Below are positions 52,452 through 64,000 of a stretch of DNA of 64,000 bases, piece after piece. Source of the DNA: Mimachlamys varia (Eukaryota; Mollusca; Bivalvia; Pectinida; Pectinidae); assembly GCA_947623455.1 (NCBI GenBank), contig OX392530.1:35805405-35869404 (forward strand), in the 5' to 3' direction. The notes under the pieces are model-generated. The model saw only the letters and a list, made by a program, of their open reading frames with translations. It ran no database searches and was not told where the DNA came from. Every line of letters starts with the position of its first letter. Within the stretch, counting starts at the first letter, position 1. Made by a program: the position numbers and the translations under genes.

Positions 52452-55400
52452 GTTCAAGCCTACCCCGCACTTCACTATGTAGAATCACAGACTGTACTTA
52501 CATTGGCTACAATACACTTGTCCAGTCCACCCCGCACTACAGTGTGTAGAATCACAGACTGTACTTACATTGGTTACCATACACTTGTCCAGTCCAACCC
52601 GCACTACAGTGTGTAGAATCACAGACTGTACTTACATTGGTTACCATACACTTGTCCAGTTCACCCCGCACTACAGTGTGTAGAATCTCAGACTGTACTT
52701 ACATTGGTTACCATACACTTGTCCAGTCCACCCCGCACGACAGTGTGTAGAATCACAGACTGTACTTACATTGGTTACCATACACTTGTCCAGTCCACCC
52801 CGCACTACAGTATGTAGAATCAGAGACTGTACTTACATTGGTTACAATACACTTGTCCAGTCCACCCCGCACTACAGTATGTAGAATCACAGACTGTACT
52901 TACATTGGTTACCATACACTTGTCCAGTCCACGCACTACAGTGTGTAGAATCACAGACTGTACTTACATTGGTTACAATACACGGGTCCAGTCCACCCCG
53001 CACCACAGTGTGTATAATCACAGACTATACTTACACTGGTTACCATACACTGGTCCAGTCCAGCCCACACTACAGTGTTTAGAATCACAGACTGTACTTA
53101 CACTGGTTACAATACACTGGTCCATTTAAGCCCGCACTACAGTGTGTAGAATCACAGACTGAACATACACTAGTAACCATACACTTGTCCAGTCCACAAA
53201 TCACTACAGTGTGTAGAATCACAGACTGTACTTACATTGGTTACCATACACTTGTCCAGTCCACCCCGCACTACAGTATGTAGAATCAGAGACTGTACTT
53301 ACATTGGTTACCATACACTTGTCCAGTCCACCCCGCACTACAGTGTGTAGAATCACAGACTGTACTTACATTGGTTACAATACACTTGTGTAGTCCAACC
53401 CGCACTAGAGTGTGTAGAATCACAGACTGTACTTACATTGGTTACAATACACTTGTCCAGTCCAACCCGAACGACAGTGTGTAGAATCATAGACTGTACT
53501 TACATTGGTTACCATACACTTGTACAGTCCAGCCCACACTACAGTGTGTAGAATAACAGACTGTACTTACACTGGTTACCATACACTTGTCCAGTCCACC
53601 CCACACTAAAGTGTGTAGAATCACAGACTGTACTTACATTGGTTACCATACACTTGTCCGGTCCACCCCGCACTACAGTATGTAGAATCACAGACTGTAC
53701 TTACATTGGTTACAATACACTTGTCCAGTCCACCCCGCACTACAGTGTGTAGAATCACAGACTGTACTTACATTGGTTACCATACACTTGTCCAGTTCAC
53801 CCCGCACTACAGTGTGTAGAATCACAGACTGTACTTACATTAGTTACAATACACTTGTCCAGTCCACAACGCACTACAGTGTGTAGAATCACAGACTGTA
53901 CTTACATTGGTTACCATACACTTGTCCAGTCCACCCCGCACTACAGTATGTAGAATCACAGACTGTACTTACATTGGTTACCATACACTTGTCCAGTCCA
54001 CAACGCACTACAGTGTGTAGAATCACAGACTGTACTTACATTGGTTACCATACACTTGTCCAGTCCACGCACTACAGTGTGTAGAATCAGAGACTGTACT
54101 TACATTGGTTACAATATACTGTTCAAGCCTACCCCGCACTTCACTATGTAGAATCACAGACTGTACTTACATTGGCTACAATACACTTGTCCAGTCCACC
54201 CCGCACTACAGTGTGTAGAATCACAGACTGTACTTACATTGGTTACAATACACTTGTCCAGTCCACCCCGCACCACAGTGTGTAGAATCACAGACTGTAC
54301 TTACATTGGTTACCATACACTTGTCCAGTCCACCCCACACTACAGTGAGTAGAATCACAGACTGTACTTACATTGGTTACCATACACTTGTCCAGTCCAC
54401 CCCGCATGACAGTGTGTAGAATCACAGACTGTACTTACATTGGTTACCATACACTTGTCCAGTCCACAACGTACTACAGTTTGTAGAATCACAGACTGTA
54501 CTTACATTGGTTACAATGCACTTGTGCAGTCCACCCCGCACTACAGTGTGTAGAATCAGAGACTGTACTTACATTGGTAACCGTACACTTGTCCAGTACA
54601 ACCAGCACTACGGTGTGTAGAATCACAGACTGTACTTACACTGGTTACAATACACTGGTCCAGTCCACCCCGCACCACAGTGTGTAGAATCACAGACTGT
54701 ACTTACATTGGTTACCATACACTTGTCCAGTCCACCCCGCACTACAGTGTGTAGAATCACAGACTGTACTTACATTGGTTACCATACACTTGTCCAGTCC
54801 ACCCCGCACTACAGTGTGTAGAATCACAGACTGTACTTACATTGGTTACCATACACTTGTCCAGTCCACCCCGCACTACAGTGTGTAGAATCACAGACTG
54901 TACTTACATTGGTTACCATACACTTGTCCAGTCCACCCCGCACTACAGTGTGTAGAATCACAGACTGTACTTACATTGGTTACCATACACTTGTCCAGTC
55001 CACCCCGCATGACAGTGTGTAGAATCACAGACTGTACTTACATTGGTTACAATACACTTGTCCAGTCCACGCACTACAGTGTGTAGAATCAGAGACTGTA
55101 CTTACATTGGTTACAATATACTGTTCAAGCCTACCCCGCACTTCACTATGTAGAATCATAGACTGTACTTACATTGGCTACAATACACTTGTCCAGTCCA
55201 CCCCGCACTACAGTGTGTAGAATCACAGACTGTACTTACATTGGTTACCATACACTTGTCCAGCCCAACCCGCACTACAGTGTGTAGAATCACAGACTGT
55301 ACTTACATTGGTTACCATACACTTGTCCAGTTCACCCCGCACTACAGTGTGTAGAATCACAGACTGTACTTACATTGGTTACCATACACTTGTCCAGTCC

Positions 55401-58400
55401 ACCCCGCACGACAGTATGTAGAATCAGAGACTGTACTTACATTGGTTACCATACACTTGTCCAGTCCACCCCGCACTACAGTGTGTAGAATCACAGACTG
55501 TACTTACATTGGTTACAATACACTTGTCCAGTCCAACCCGCACTAGAGTGTGTAGAATCACAGACTGTACTTACATTGGTTACAATACACTTGTCCAGTC
55601 CAACCCGAACGACAGTGTGTAGAATCATAGACTGTACTTACATTGGTTACCATACACTTGTACAGTCCAGCCCACACTACAGTGTGTAGAATCACAGACC
55701 GACTTACATTGGTTACCATACACTTGTCCAGTCCACCCCGCACTACAGTGTGTAGAATCACAGACTGTACTTACATTGGTTACCGTACACGGGTCCAGTC
55801 CACCCCGCACCACAGTGTGTATAATCACAGACTATATTTACACTGGTTACCATACACTGGTCCAGTCCAGCCCACACTACAGTGTGTAGAATCACAGACT
55901 GTACCTACACTGGTTACAATACACTGGTCCATTTAAGCCCGTACTACAGTGTGTAGAATCACAGACTGAACATACACTGGTAACCATACACTTGCCCAGT
56001 CCACAAATCACTACAGTGTGTAGAATCACAGACTGTACTTACATTGGTTACCATACACTTGTCCAGTCCACCCCGCACTCAATATGTAGAATCACAGACT
56101 GTACTTACATTGGTTACCATACTCTTGTCCAGTCCACCCCGCACTACAGTGTGTAGAATCAGAGACTGTACTTACATTGGTTACAATACACTTGTGTAGT
56201 CCAACCCGCACTAGAGTGTGTAGAATCACAGACTGTACTTACATTGGTTACAATACACTTGTCCAGTCCAACCCGAACGACAGTGTGTAGAATCATAGAC
56301 TGTACTTACATTGGTTACCATACACTTGTACAGTCCAGCCCACACTACAGTGTGTAGAATCACAGACTGTACTTACATTGGTTACCATACACTTGTCCAG
56401 TCCACCCCGCACTACAGTGTGTAGAATCACAGACTGTACTTACATTGGTTACCATACACTTGTCCAGTCCACCCCGCCCTACAGTATGTAGAATCACAGA
56501 CTGTACTTACATTGGTTACAATACACTTGTCCAGTCCATCCCGCACTACAGTGTGTAGGATCACAGACTGTACTTACATTGGTTACCATACACTTGTCCA
56601 GTCCACCCCGCTCGACAGTGTGTAGAATCAGAGACTGTACTTACATTGGTTACCATACACTTGTCCAGTCCACAACGCACTACAGTGTGTAGAATCACAG
56701 ACTGTACTTACATTGGTTACCATACACTTGTCCAGTCCACCCCGCACTACAGTATGTAGAATCACAGACTGTACTTACATTGGTTACCATACACTTGTCC
56801 AGTCCACCCCGCATGACAGTGTGTAGAATCACAGACTGTACTTACATTGGTTACCATACACTTGTCCAGTCCACGCACTACAGTGTGTAAATCAGAGACT
56901 GTACTTACATTGGTTACAATATACTGTTCAAGCCTACCCCGCACTTCACTATGTAGAATCACAGACTGTACTTACATTGGCTACAATACACTTGTCCAGT
57001 CCAACCCGCACTACAGTGTGTAGAAACACAGACTGTACTTACATTGGTTACCATACACTTGTCCAGTTCACCCCGCACTACAGTGTGTAGAATCACAGAC
57101 TGTACTTACATTGGTTACCATACACTTGTCCAGTCCACCCCGCACGACAGTGTGTAGAATCACAGACTGTACTTACATTGGTTACCATACACTTGTCCAG
57201 TCCACCCCGCACTACAGTATGTAGAATCACAGACTGTACTTACATTGGCTACAATACACTTGTCCAGTCCAACCCGCACTACAGTGTGTAGAAACACAGA
57301 CTGTACTTACATTGGTTACCATACACTTGTCCAGTTCACCCCGCACTACAGTGTGTAGAATCACAGACTGTACTTACATTGGTTACCATACACTTGTCCA
57401 GTCCACCCCGCACGACAGTGTGTAGAATCACAGACTGTACTTACATTGGTTACCATACACTTGTCCAGTCCACCCCGCACTACAGTATGTAGAATCACAG
57501 ACTGTACTTACATTGGTTACCATACACTTGTCCAGTTCACCCCGCACGACAGTGTGTAGAATCACAGACTGTACTTACATTGGTTACCATACACTTGTCC
57601 AGTCCACCCCGCACTACAGTGTGTAGAATCACAGACTGTACTTACATTGGTTACAATACACTTGTCCAGTCCACCCCGCACCACAGTGTGTAGAATCACA
57701 GACTGTACTTACATTGGTTACCATACACTTGTCCAGTCCACCCCACACTACAGTGAGTAGAATCACAGACTGTACTTACATTGGTTACCATACACTTGTC
57801 CAGTCCACAACGCACTACAGTGTGTAGAATCACAGACTGTACTTACATTGGTTACCATACACTTGTCCAGTCCACCCCGCATGACAGTGTGTAGAATCAC
57901 AGACTGTACTTACATTGGTTACAATACACTTGTGCAGTCCACCCCGCACTACAGTGTGTAGAATCAGAGACTGTACTTACATTGGTAACCGTACACTTGT
58001 CCAGTACAACCCGCACTACAGTGTGTAGAATCACAGACTGTACTTACACTGGTTACAATACACTGGTCCAGTCCACCCCGCACCACAGTGTGTAGAATCA
58101 CAGACTGTACTTACACTGGTTACCATAAACTTGTCCAGTCCACCCCACACTACAGTGTGTAGAATCACAGACTGTACTAACACTGGTTACAATACACTGG
58201 TCCATTCAAGCCCGCACTACAGTGTGTAGAATCACAGACTGAACTTATATTGGTTCCCATACACTTGTCCAGTCCACCCTGCACCACAGTATGTAGAATC
58301 ACAGACTGTACTTACATTGGTTACCATACACTTGTCCAGTCCACCCCGCACTACAGTGTGTAGAATCAGAGACTGTACTTACATTAGTTACAATACACTT

Positions 58401-60537
58401 GTCCAGTCCAACCCGCACTACAGTATGTAGAATCACAGACTGTACTTACATTGGTTACCATACACTTGTCCTGTCCAACCCGAACGACAGTGTGTAGAAT
58501 CACAGACTGTACTTACATTGGTTACCATGCACTTGTGCAGTCCACCCCGCACTACAGTGTGTAGAATCACAGACTGTACTTACATTGGTTACCATACACT
58601 TGTCCAGTCCACAACGCACTACAGTGTGTAGAATCACAGACTGTACTTACATTGGTTACCATACACTTGTCCAGTCCACCCCGCACTACAGTGTGTAGAA
58701 TCACAGACTGTACTTACATTGGTTACCATACACTTGTCCAGTCCACCCCGCATGACAGTGTGTAGAATCACAGACTGTACTTACATTGGTTACCATACAC
58801 TTGTCCAGTCCACGCACTACAGTGTGTAGAATCAGAGACTGTACTTACATTGGTTACAATATACTGTTCAAGCCTACCCCGCACTTCACTATGTAGAATC
58901 ACAGACTGTACTTACATTGGCTACAATACACTTGTCCAGTCCACCCCGCACTACCGTGTGTAGAATCACAGACTGTACTTACATTGGTTACCATACACTT
59001 GTCCAGTCCAACCCGCACTACAGTGTGTAGAATCACAGACTGTACTTAGATTGGTTACCATACACTTGTCCAGTTCACCCCGCACTACAGTGTGTAGAAT
59101 CACAGACTGTACTTACATTGGTTACCATACACTTGTCCAGTCCACCCCGCACGACAGTGTGTAGAATCACAGACTGTACTTACATTGGTTACCATACACT
59201 TGTCCAGTCCACCCCGCACTACATTATGTAGAATCAGAGACTGTACTTACATTGGTTACCATACACTTGTCCAGTCCACCCCGCACTACAGTATGTAGAA
59301 TCACAGACTGTACTTACATTGGTTACCATACACTTGTACAGTCCACCCCGCACTACAGTGAGTAGAATCACAGACTGTACTTACATTGGTTACCATACAC
59401 TTGTCCAGTCCACAACGCACTACAGTGTGTAGAATCACAGACTGTACTTACATTGGTTACCATACACTTGTCCAGTCCACCCCGCATGACAGTGTGTAGA
59501 ATCACAGACTGTACTTACATTGGTTACCATACACTTGTCCAGTCCACAACGTACTACAGTGTGTAGAATCACAGACTGTACTTACATTGGTTACAATACA
59601 CTTGTGCAGTCCACCCCGCACTACAGTGTGTAGAATCAGAGACTGTACTTACATTGGTAACCGTACACTTGTCCAGTACAACCCGCACTACAGTGTGTAG
59701 AATCACAGACTATACTTACACTGGTTACAATACACTGGTCCAGTCCACCCCGCACCACAGTGTGTAGAATCACAGACTGTACTTACACTGGTTACCATAA
59801 ACTTGTCCAGTCCACCCCACACTACAGTGTGTAGAATCACAGACTGTACTAACACTGGTTACAATACACTGGTCCATTCAAGCCCGCACTACAGTGTGTA
59901 GAATCACAGACTGAACTTATATTGGTTCCCATACACTTGTCCAGTCCACCCTGCACCACAGTATGTAGAATCACAGACTGTACTTACATTGGTTACCATA
60001 CACTTGTCCAGTCCACCCCGCACTACAGTGTGTAGAATCACAGACTGTACTTACATTGGTTACAATACACTTGTCCAGTCCAACCCGCACTACAGTATGT
60101 AGAATCACAGACTGTACTTACATTGGTTACCATACACTTGTCCTGTCCAACCCGAACGACAGTATGTAGAATCACAGACTGTACTTACATTGGTTACCAT
60201 GCACTTGTCCAGTCCACCCCGAACTACAGTGTGTAGAATCACAGACTGTACTTACATTGGTTACCATACACTTGTCCAGTCCACCCCGCACTACAGTGTG
60301 TAGAATCACAGACTGTACTTACATTGGTTACCATACACTTGTCCAGTCCACCCCGCACTACAGTGTGTAGAATCACAGACTGTACTTACATTGGTTACCA
60401 TACACTTGTCCAGTCCACCCCGCATGACAGTGTGTAGAATCACAGACTGTACTTACATTGGTTACAATACACTTGTCCAGTCCACGCACTACAGTGTGTA
60501 GAATCAGAGACTGTACTTACATTGGTTACAATATACT
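52452..60537 (+). repeat. Superunit 3, 8086 bp
   Basis: The internal steps are 1669, 1002, 1803, 1940 and 1672. The first part (52452-56926) follows superunit 2 at +6149, falling to +6146 after 55123. The 58866-60538 part matches superunit 1 at +14235 (44631 and 46303). Confidence 0.87.
56977..57512 (+). repeat. 268-bp duplication, copy in superunit 3
   Basis: TTGGCTACAAT is at 56977 and 57245, at +6146 from the superunit 2 instance, without the GTATGCAG change. Confidence 0.83.
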
Positions 60538-63500
60538 GTTCAAGCCTACCCCGCACTTCACTATGTAGAATCACAGACTGTACTTACATTGGCTACAATA
60601 CACTTGTCCAGTCCACCCCGCACTACAGTGTGTAGAATCACAGACTGTACTTACATTGGTTACCATACACTTGTCCAGTCCAACCCGCACTACAGTGTGT
60701 AGAATCACAGACTGTACTTACATTGGTTACCATACACTTGTCCAGTTCACCCCGCACTACAGTGTGTAGAATCACAGACTGTACTTACATTGGTTACCAT
60801 ACACTTGTCAAGTCCACCCCGCACGACAGTGTGTAGAATCACAGACTGTACTTACATTGGTTACCATACACTTGTCCAGTCCACCCCGCACTACAGTATG
60901 TAGAATCAGAGACTGTACTTACATTGGTTACAATACACTTGTCCAGTCCACCCCGCACTACAGTATGTAGAATCACAGACTGTACTTACATTGGTTACCA
61001 TACACTTGTCCAGTCCACGCACTACAGTGTGTAGAATCACAGACTGTACTTACATTGGTTACAATACACGGGTCCAGTCCACCCCGCACCACAGTGTGTA
61101 TAATCACAGACTATACTTACACTGGTTACCATACACTGGTCCAGTCCAGCCCACACTACAGTGTTTAGAATCACAGACTGTACTTACACTGGTTACAATA
61201 CACTGGTCCATTTAAGCCCGCACTACAGTGTGTAGAATCACAGACTGAACATACACTAGTAACCATACACTTGTCCAGTCCACAAATCACTACAGTGTGT
61301 AGAATCACAGACTGTACTTACATTGGTTACCATACACTTGTCCAGTCCACCCCGCACTACAGTATGTAGAATCAGAGACTGTACTTACATTGGTTACCAT
61401 ACACTTGTCCAGTCCACCCCGCACTACAGTGTGTAGAATCACAGACTGTACTTACATTGGTTACAATACACTTGTGTAGTCCAACCCGCACTAGAGTGTG
61501 TAGAATCACAGACTGTACTTACATTGGTTACAATACACTTGTCCAGTCCAACCCGAACGACAGTGTGTAGAATCATAGACTGTACTTACATTGGTTACCA
61601 TACACTTGTACAGTCCAGCCCACACTACAGTGTGTAGAATAACAGACTGTACTTACACTGGTTACCATACACTTGTCCAGTCCACCCCACACTAAAGTGT
61701 GTAGAATCACAGACTGTACTTACATTGGTTACCATACACTTGTCCGGTCCACCCCGCACTACAGTATGTAGAATCACAGACTGTACTTACATTGGTTACA
61801 ATACACTTGTCCAGTCCACCCCGCACTACAGTGTGTAGAATCACAGACTGTACTTACATTGGTTACCATACACTTGTCCAGTTCACCCCGCACTACAGTG
61901 TGTAGAATCACAGACTGTACTTACATTAGTTACAATACACTTGTCCAGTCCACAACGCACTACAGTGTGTAGAATCACAGACTGTACTTACATTGGTTAC
62001 CATACACTTGTCCAGTCCACCCCGCACTACAGTATGTAGAATCACAGACTGTACTTACATTGGTTACCATACACTTGTCCAGTCCACAACGCACTACAGT
62101 GTGTAGAATCACAGACTGTACTTACATTGGTTACCATACACTTGTCCAGTCCACGCACTACAGTGTGTAGAATCAGAGACTGTACTTACATTGGTTACAA
62201 TATACTGTTCAAGCCTACCCCGCACTTCACTATGTAGAATCACAGACTGTACTTACATTGGCTACAATACACTTGTCCAGTCCACCCCGCACTACAGTGT
62301 GTAGAATCACAGACTGTACTTACATTGGTTACAATACACTTGTCCAGTCCACCCCGCACCACAGTGTGTAGAATCACAGACTGTACTTACATTGGTTACC
62401 ATACACTTGTCCAGTCCACCCCACACTACAGTGAGTAGAATCACAGACTGTACTTACATTGGTTACCATACACTTGTCCAGTCCACCCCGCATGACAGTG
62501 TGTAGAATCACAGACTGTACTTACATTGGTTACCATACACTTGTCCAGTCCACAACGTACTACAGTTTGTAGAATCACAGACTGTACTTACATTGGTTAC
62601 AATGCACTTGTGCAGTCCACCCCGCACTACAGTGTGTAGAATCAGAGACTGTACTTACATTGGTAACCGTACACTTGTCCAGTACAACCAGCACTACGGT
62701 GTGTAGAATCACAGACTGTACTTACACTGGTTACAATACACTGGTCCAGTCCACCCCGCACCACAGTGTGTAGAATCACAGACTGTACTTACATTGGTTA
62801 CCATACACTTGTCCAGTCCACCCCGCACTACAGTGTGTAGAATCACAGACTGTACTTACATTGGTTACCATACACTTGTCCAGTCCACCCCGCACTACAG
62901 TGTGTAGAATCACAGACTGTACTTACATTGGTTACCATACACTTGTCCAGTCCACCCCGCACTACAGTGTGTAGAATCACAGACTGTACTTACATTGGTT
63001 ACCATACACTTGTCCAGTCCACCCCGCACTACAGTGTGTAGAATCACAGACTGTACTTACATTGGTTACCATACACTTGTCCAGTCCACCCCGCATGACA
63101 GTGTGTAGAATCACAGACTGTACTTACATTGGTTACAATACACTTGTCCAGTCCACGCACTACAGTGTGTAGAATCAGAGACTGTACTTACATTGGTTAC
63201 AATATACTGTTCAAGCCTACCCCGCACTTCACTATGTAGAATCATAGACTGTACTTACATTGGCTACAATACACTTGTCCAGTCCACCCCGCACTACAGT
63301 GTGTAGAATCACAGACTGTACTTACATTGGTTACCATACACTTGTCCAGCCCAACCCGCACTACAGTGTGTAGAATCACAGACTGTACTTACATTGGTTA
63401 CCATACACTTGTCCAGTTCACCCCGCACTACAGTGTGTAGAATCACAGACTGTACTTACATTGGTTACCATACACTTGTCCAGTCCACCCCGCACGACAG

Positions 63501-64000
63501 TGTGTAGAATCACAGACTGTACTTACATTGGTTACCATACACTTGTCCAGTCCACCCCGCACTACAGTATGTAGAATCAGAGACTGTACTTACATTGGTT
63601 ACAATACACTTGTCCAGTCCACCCCGCACTACAGTATGTAGAATCACAGACTGTACTTACATTGGTTACCATACACTTGTCCAGTCCACGCACTACAGTG
63701 TGTAGAATCACAGACTGTACTTACATTGGTTACAATACACGGGTCCAGTCCACCCCGCACCACAGTGTGTATAATCACAGACTATACTTACACTGGTTAC
63801 CATACACTGGTCCAGTCCAGCCCACACTACAGTGTTTAGAATCACAGACTGTACTTACACTGGTTACAATACACTGGTCCATTTAAGCCCGCACTACAGT
63901 GTGTAGAATCACAGACTGAACATACACTAGTAACCATACACTTGTCCAGTCCACAAATCACTACAGTGTGTAGAATCACAGACTGTACTTACATTGGTTA
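60538..64000 (+). repeat. Superunit 4, partial, runs off the window
   Basis: Steps of 1669 and 1002 bring C markers to 62207 and 63209, as at the start of the other three superunits. The window ends mid-monomer in TTACATTGGTTA. Confidence 0.87.

Larger units (their letters stand above)
4203..63250 (+). repeat. Marker monomer 'C' (TGTTCAAGCC type), 33 copies
   Basis: This 67-bp monomer has TACTGTTCAAGCCTACCCC and CGCACTTCACTATG in place of the usual bases 31-61. GTTCAAGC (GTTCAAGG in the copy at 12015) starts at 4203, 6943, 9145, 11013, 12015, 13687, 16091, 18360, 20099, 21369, 23041, 27122, 27655, 31736, 34072, 36012, 37684, 39353, 40355, 42892, 44631, 46303, 47972, 48977, 50780, 52452, 54121, 55123, 56926, 58866, 60538, 62207 and 63209. 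In nearly every case it follows a monomer shortened to 64 bp (GTCCACGCACTAC), is entered through AATCAGAGAC and is followed by a monomer reading TTGGCTACAAT. This three-monomer block travels as a unit and serves as a register for the long-range structure. Confidence 0.93.
1306..64000 (+). repeat. 67-bp satellite DNA array, about 935 monomers, open at the right edge
   Basis: The same unit recurs head to tail without interruption. For example, AGACTGTACT is at 4441 and again at 4508, exactly 67 bases on. Landmarks in order: CACAGACTGTACTTACATTGG (bases 1-21, one variable site), GTTACCATACACTTGTCCAG (21-40), TCCACCCCGC (41-50), ACTACAGTGTGTAGAAT (51-67). Consensus composition is A18 C20 G11 T18. 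No inversion of orientation and no inserted foreign sequence was noticed in 62.7 kb. Length variants are few: 64 bp (three C lost from CCACCCCGC), and 66 bp forms with GACCGACTTAC, CGCACTCAATATG, GTGTAAATC or TGTACTACATT. Family name unknown; I do not recognise it. Function (centromeric, pericentromeric or subtelomeric) cannot be told from sequence alone. Confidence 0.98.

Noticed and set aside
1353..64000. Dozens of 60-104 codon frames on both strands with near-identical peptides
   Set aside because: All lie in the satellite. The monomer has a single + strand stop (TAG, bases 62-64) and 67 mod 3 = 1, so each frame stays open for about 201 bases. The longest ones sit where TAG became TAT (GTGTATAATC) or CAG. 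Most begin at TTG, GTG or ATT; the ATG at 2641 comes from a single substitution. The peptides simply repeat in all three frames.
1306..64000. CRISPR array
   Set aside because: Repeats are contiguous with no unique spacers; both the constant and variable halves are repeated, and the context is eukaryotic.
1306..64000. Telomeric repeat or rDNA spacer
   Set aside because: No TTAGGG, TTAGG or TTTAGGG runs and no rRNA-like sequence were seen.
1306..64000. CENP-B box
   Set aside because: No stretch with the TTCG...A..CGGG core appears in the consensus. The ACACGGGT monomer has CGGG but lacks the TTCG half at the right distance.
1306..64000. Transposable-element insertions within the array
   Set aside because: The 67-bp register is unbroken to the right edge; spacing differences are explained by 1- to 3-base indels in monomers.

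Overview
The window is eukaryotic, non-coding, repeat-dominated DNA. No protein-coding, rRNA or tRNA gene can be supported. About 1.3 kb of AT-rich flank (1-1305) leads into one tandem satellite array that runs from about 1306 to the right edge (64000) and continues beyond it. The organism cannot be identified from this. A long satellite with higher-order structure, introduced by AT-rich DNA and simple repeats, is typical of animal or plant heterochromatin (centromeric, pericentromeric or subtelomeric). No TTAGGG-type telomere repeat or CENP-B-box-like motif was seen.

The array unit is a 67-bp monomer, here numbered from CACAGACTGTAC as bases 1-12. It is about 46% GC, and the + strand is C-rich (20 C, 11 G). 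About 935 monomers, all in the same orientation, fill 62.7 kb. Most positions from base 4 to 25 (AGACTGTACTTACATTGG plus GTTA) are nearly constant. Most variation lies between bases 26 and 59 and defines recognisable monomer types.

The most distinctive type, called 'C' here, has TGTTCAAGCC in place of TTGTCCAGTCC. It occurs 33 times. It is usually preceded by a 64-bp monomer with a 3-bp deletion and followed by a GGCTAC monomer. The spacings between C markers are whole numbers of monomers minus a few bases, and they repeat in order: 1669, 1002, 1803 (or 2537), 1739 or 1940, 1672. Adding them gives superunits of 8619, 6149 and 8086 bp at 37684-46302, 46303-52451 and 52452-60537, with a fourth running off the edge. 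The array is therefore hierarchical: monomer, then a 15- to 29-mer module, then a 6-9 kb superunit.

Layout: 1-1305 flank, with a 19-bp perfect inverted repeat pair (65-83 and 651-669), a hairpin at 524-568 and a 22-bp minisatellite at 670-882. Then a disordered left edge of the array (1306-5570) with a private 134-bp dimer (1957-2444). Next come local tandem duplications: 2202 bp (5571-9974), 2404/2337 bp (12937-17677), 1270 bp (about 19611-22150) and 4614 bp (22867-32094, itself containing a 1139-bp duplication). The large superunits follow from about 32 kb to the end.

Open reading frames in the array are by-products. The consensus monomer has one + strand stop (TAG at bases 62-64) and 67 mod 3 = 1, so every stretch reads about 201 bp before stopping. 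Longer ones appear only where that TAG has become TAT or CAG. Most of them begin at TTG, GTG or ATT rather than ATG.
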